Shown here in pieces: positions 23,783 to 24,333 of a DNA stretch of 24,333 bases (the stretch's first letter is position 1; every line of letters begins with the position of its first letter). Source of the DNA: Bacteroidales bacterium (GTDB lineage: Bacteria; Bacteroidota; Bacteroidia; Bacteroidales; WCHB1-69); assembly GCA_031272415.1 (NCBI GenBank), contig JAISTU010000117.1, positions 1 through 24,333 of the forward strand, given 5' to 3'. The translations under genes were made by a program, and so were the position numbers. The notes beneath the pieces were generated by a model. That model did not search any database. It saw nothing but the letters and a program-made list of their open reading frames with translations, and was not told where the DNA came from.

Positions 23783-24333
23783 ATGATGATAGAGAATAGA
23801 AAGCATTATTACGCTGAAAATCAAAGGATTGCGAGTAAGGTGGGGAGTGGGTATGGCAATAAGGACAGTATCGACAGAAACGATACAAACGACAGAAACG
23901 ATACTAAATTCCATACTATGCTCGCGGCTTTGCTGGGTGTTACTATTCCTGCGGAGGATAGTTTGCAGGTTGATTTTTCTGGTGATAAAATTGACCATTT
24001 AAATGGTGGTGGCGGTAGAGAAGATTTGGTATATTACTACACCGGCAATCACTTGAGTAGCACGCAGTTAGTAACAGATGGGACAGGTGTGGCTATACAG
24101 CAAGTAGAATATGCACCTTTTGGAGAAGTTGTGAATGAATATAACATTGATTGGAGTAACGGACAAGTGCCTGATTTTAAGTTTAATGCCAAAGAATTGG
24201 ATGAAGAAAATGGTATGTATTATTTTGAGGCGAGGTATCATGCACCACCAAGTTTTATAAGTAGAGATGTTCTTTTTGAAGAAAAGCCGTGGATGAGTCC
24301 GTATGTGTATTGTTCTAACTCGCCTTTGACACG
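23783..24333 (+). CDS. RHS repeat-associated core fragment, runs off the window
   Basis: 183 codons are visible with no stop. The RHS core is clear: KHYYAENQRIASKVG at the start, YYYTGNHLSSTQLVTDGTG (84-102), VEYAPFGEV (108-116), FNAKELDEENGMYYFEARYH (134-153) and SRDVLFEEKPWMSPYVYCSN (160-179). RHS proteins form a shell around a C-terminal toxin or variable domain, which would lie beyond the window. A full RHS gene would have more than a thousand residues upstream; here the frame is closed by TAA at 23741-23743, and between it and the ATG it reads on in an RHS-plausible way. So this is a 5'-truncated copy, either a relic or an orphan tip cassette. Residues 31-42 come from an 18-bp tandem duplication. 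Confidence 0.8.
   Translation, partial: MMIENRKHYYAENQRIASKVGSGYGNKDSIDRNDTNDRNDTKFHTMLAALLGVTIPAEDSLQVDFSGDKIDHLNGGGGREDLVYYYTGNHLSSTQLVTDGTGVAIQQVEYAPFGEVVNEYNIDWSNGQVPDFKFNAKELDEENGMYYFEARYHAPPSFISRDVLFEEKPWMSPYVYCSNSPLT
23873..23908 (+). repeat. 18-bp tandem duplication in the RHS fragment
   Basis: Two copies of an 18-bp unit starting GACAGAAACGATAC, encoding DRNDTN and DRNDTK. It lengthens a linker between the KHYY start and the core. Confidence 0.75.

Noticed and set aside
1..24333. tRNA or rRNA genes
   Set aside because: I saw no T-loop-like GGTTCGAATCC blocks on either strand and no rRNA-like segment, though a covariance search was not possible.

Overview
The window is an AT-rich chromosomal segment of a Bacteroidota bacterium, most plausibly a Bacteroidales-type lineage. 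Four things point there: seven promoters of the phylum's TAnnTTTG type; a secreted protein with a type IX secretion (T9SS) sorting tail; Bacteroidota gene pairings (DUF4783 with nadC, bactofilin with a four-helix AtpI-like protein); and dense short intergenic palindromes. Shine-Dalgarno sequences are mostly absent, as usual for the phylum. TAG, TAA and TGA all serve as stops.

Layout. 1-3573 holds the end of secY, then map (Met aminopeptidase), queA (queuosine) and ispD (isoprenoids). The usual infA-rpmJ-rpsM continuation after map is absent. 3890-4757 is a bactofilin plus an AtpI-like membrane protein, without the ATP synthase genes that often follow. 4990-7179 encodes a DUF349 repeat protein. 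7431-9021 is a decayed AAA-ATPase/PD-(D/E)XK gene with a frameshift and an amber stop. 9196-10449 (minus strand, the only minus-strand genes) is DUF4783-nadC. 10859-13117 is ahpC-ahpF, the peroxide reductase pair, with a leader upstream of ahpC that can fold. 13254-16342 is a T9SS cargo protein overlapping a CPBP membrane protease by one base. 16746-18425 is an MFS transporter with a clear terminator. 18634-18854 is an internally deleted AAA_14/DUF4143 ATPase remnant. 18957-22155 is dnaN, pcm and kamA (lysine 2,3-aminomutase with every key residue). 22310-23557 is a DUF1015 gene with promoter and terminator. 23783 to the window end is an RHS core fragment that runs off the edge.

The genes are mainly housekeeping: export and N-terminal processing, tRNA modification, isoprenoid and NAD synthesis, peroxide defence, replication, protein repair and lysine metabolism. 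I found no defence island, CRISPR array, tRNA, rRNA, complete transposon or obvious new multi-gene system. The unusual content is between the genes: several families of short repeats, some nested in one another, one forming the C-terminus of the CPBP protein, along with two ATPase relics, the ahpC leader and the RHS fragment.
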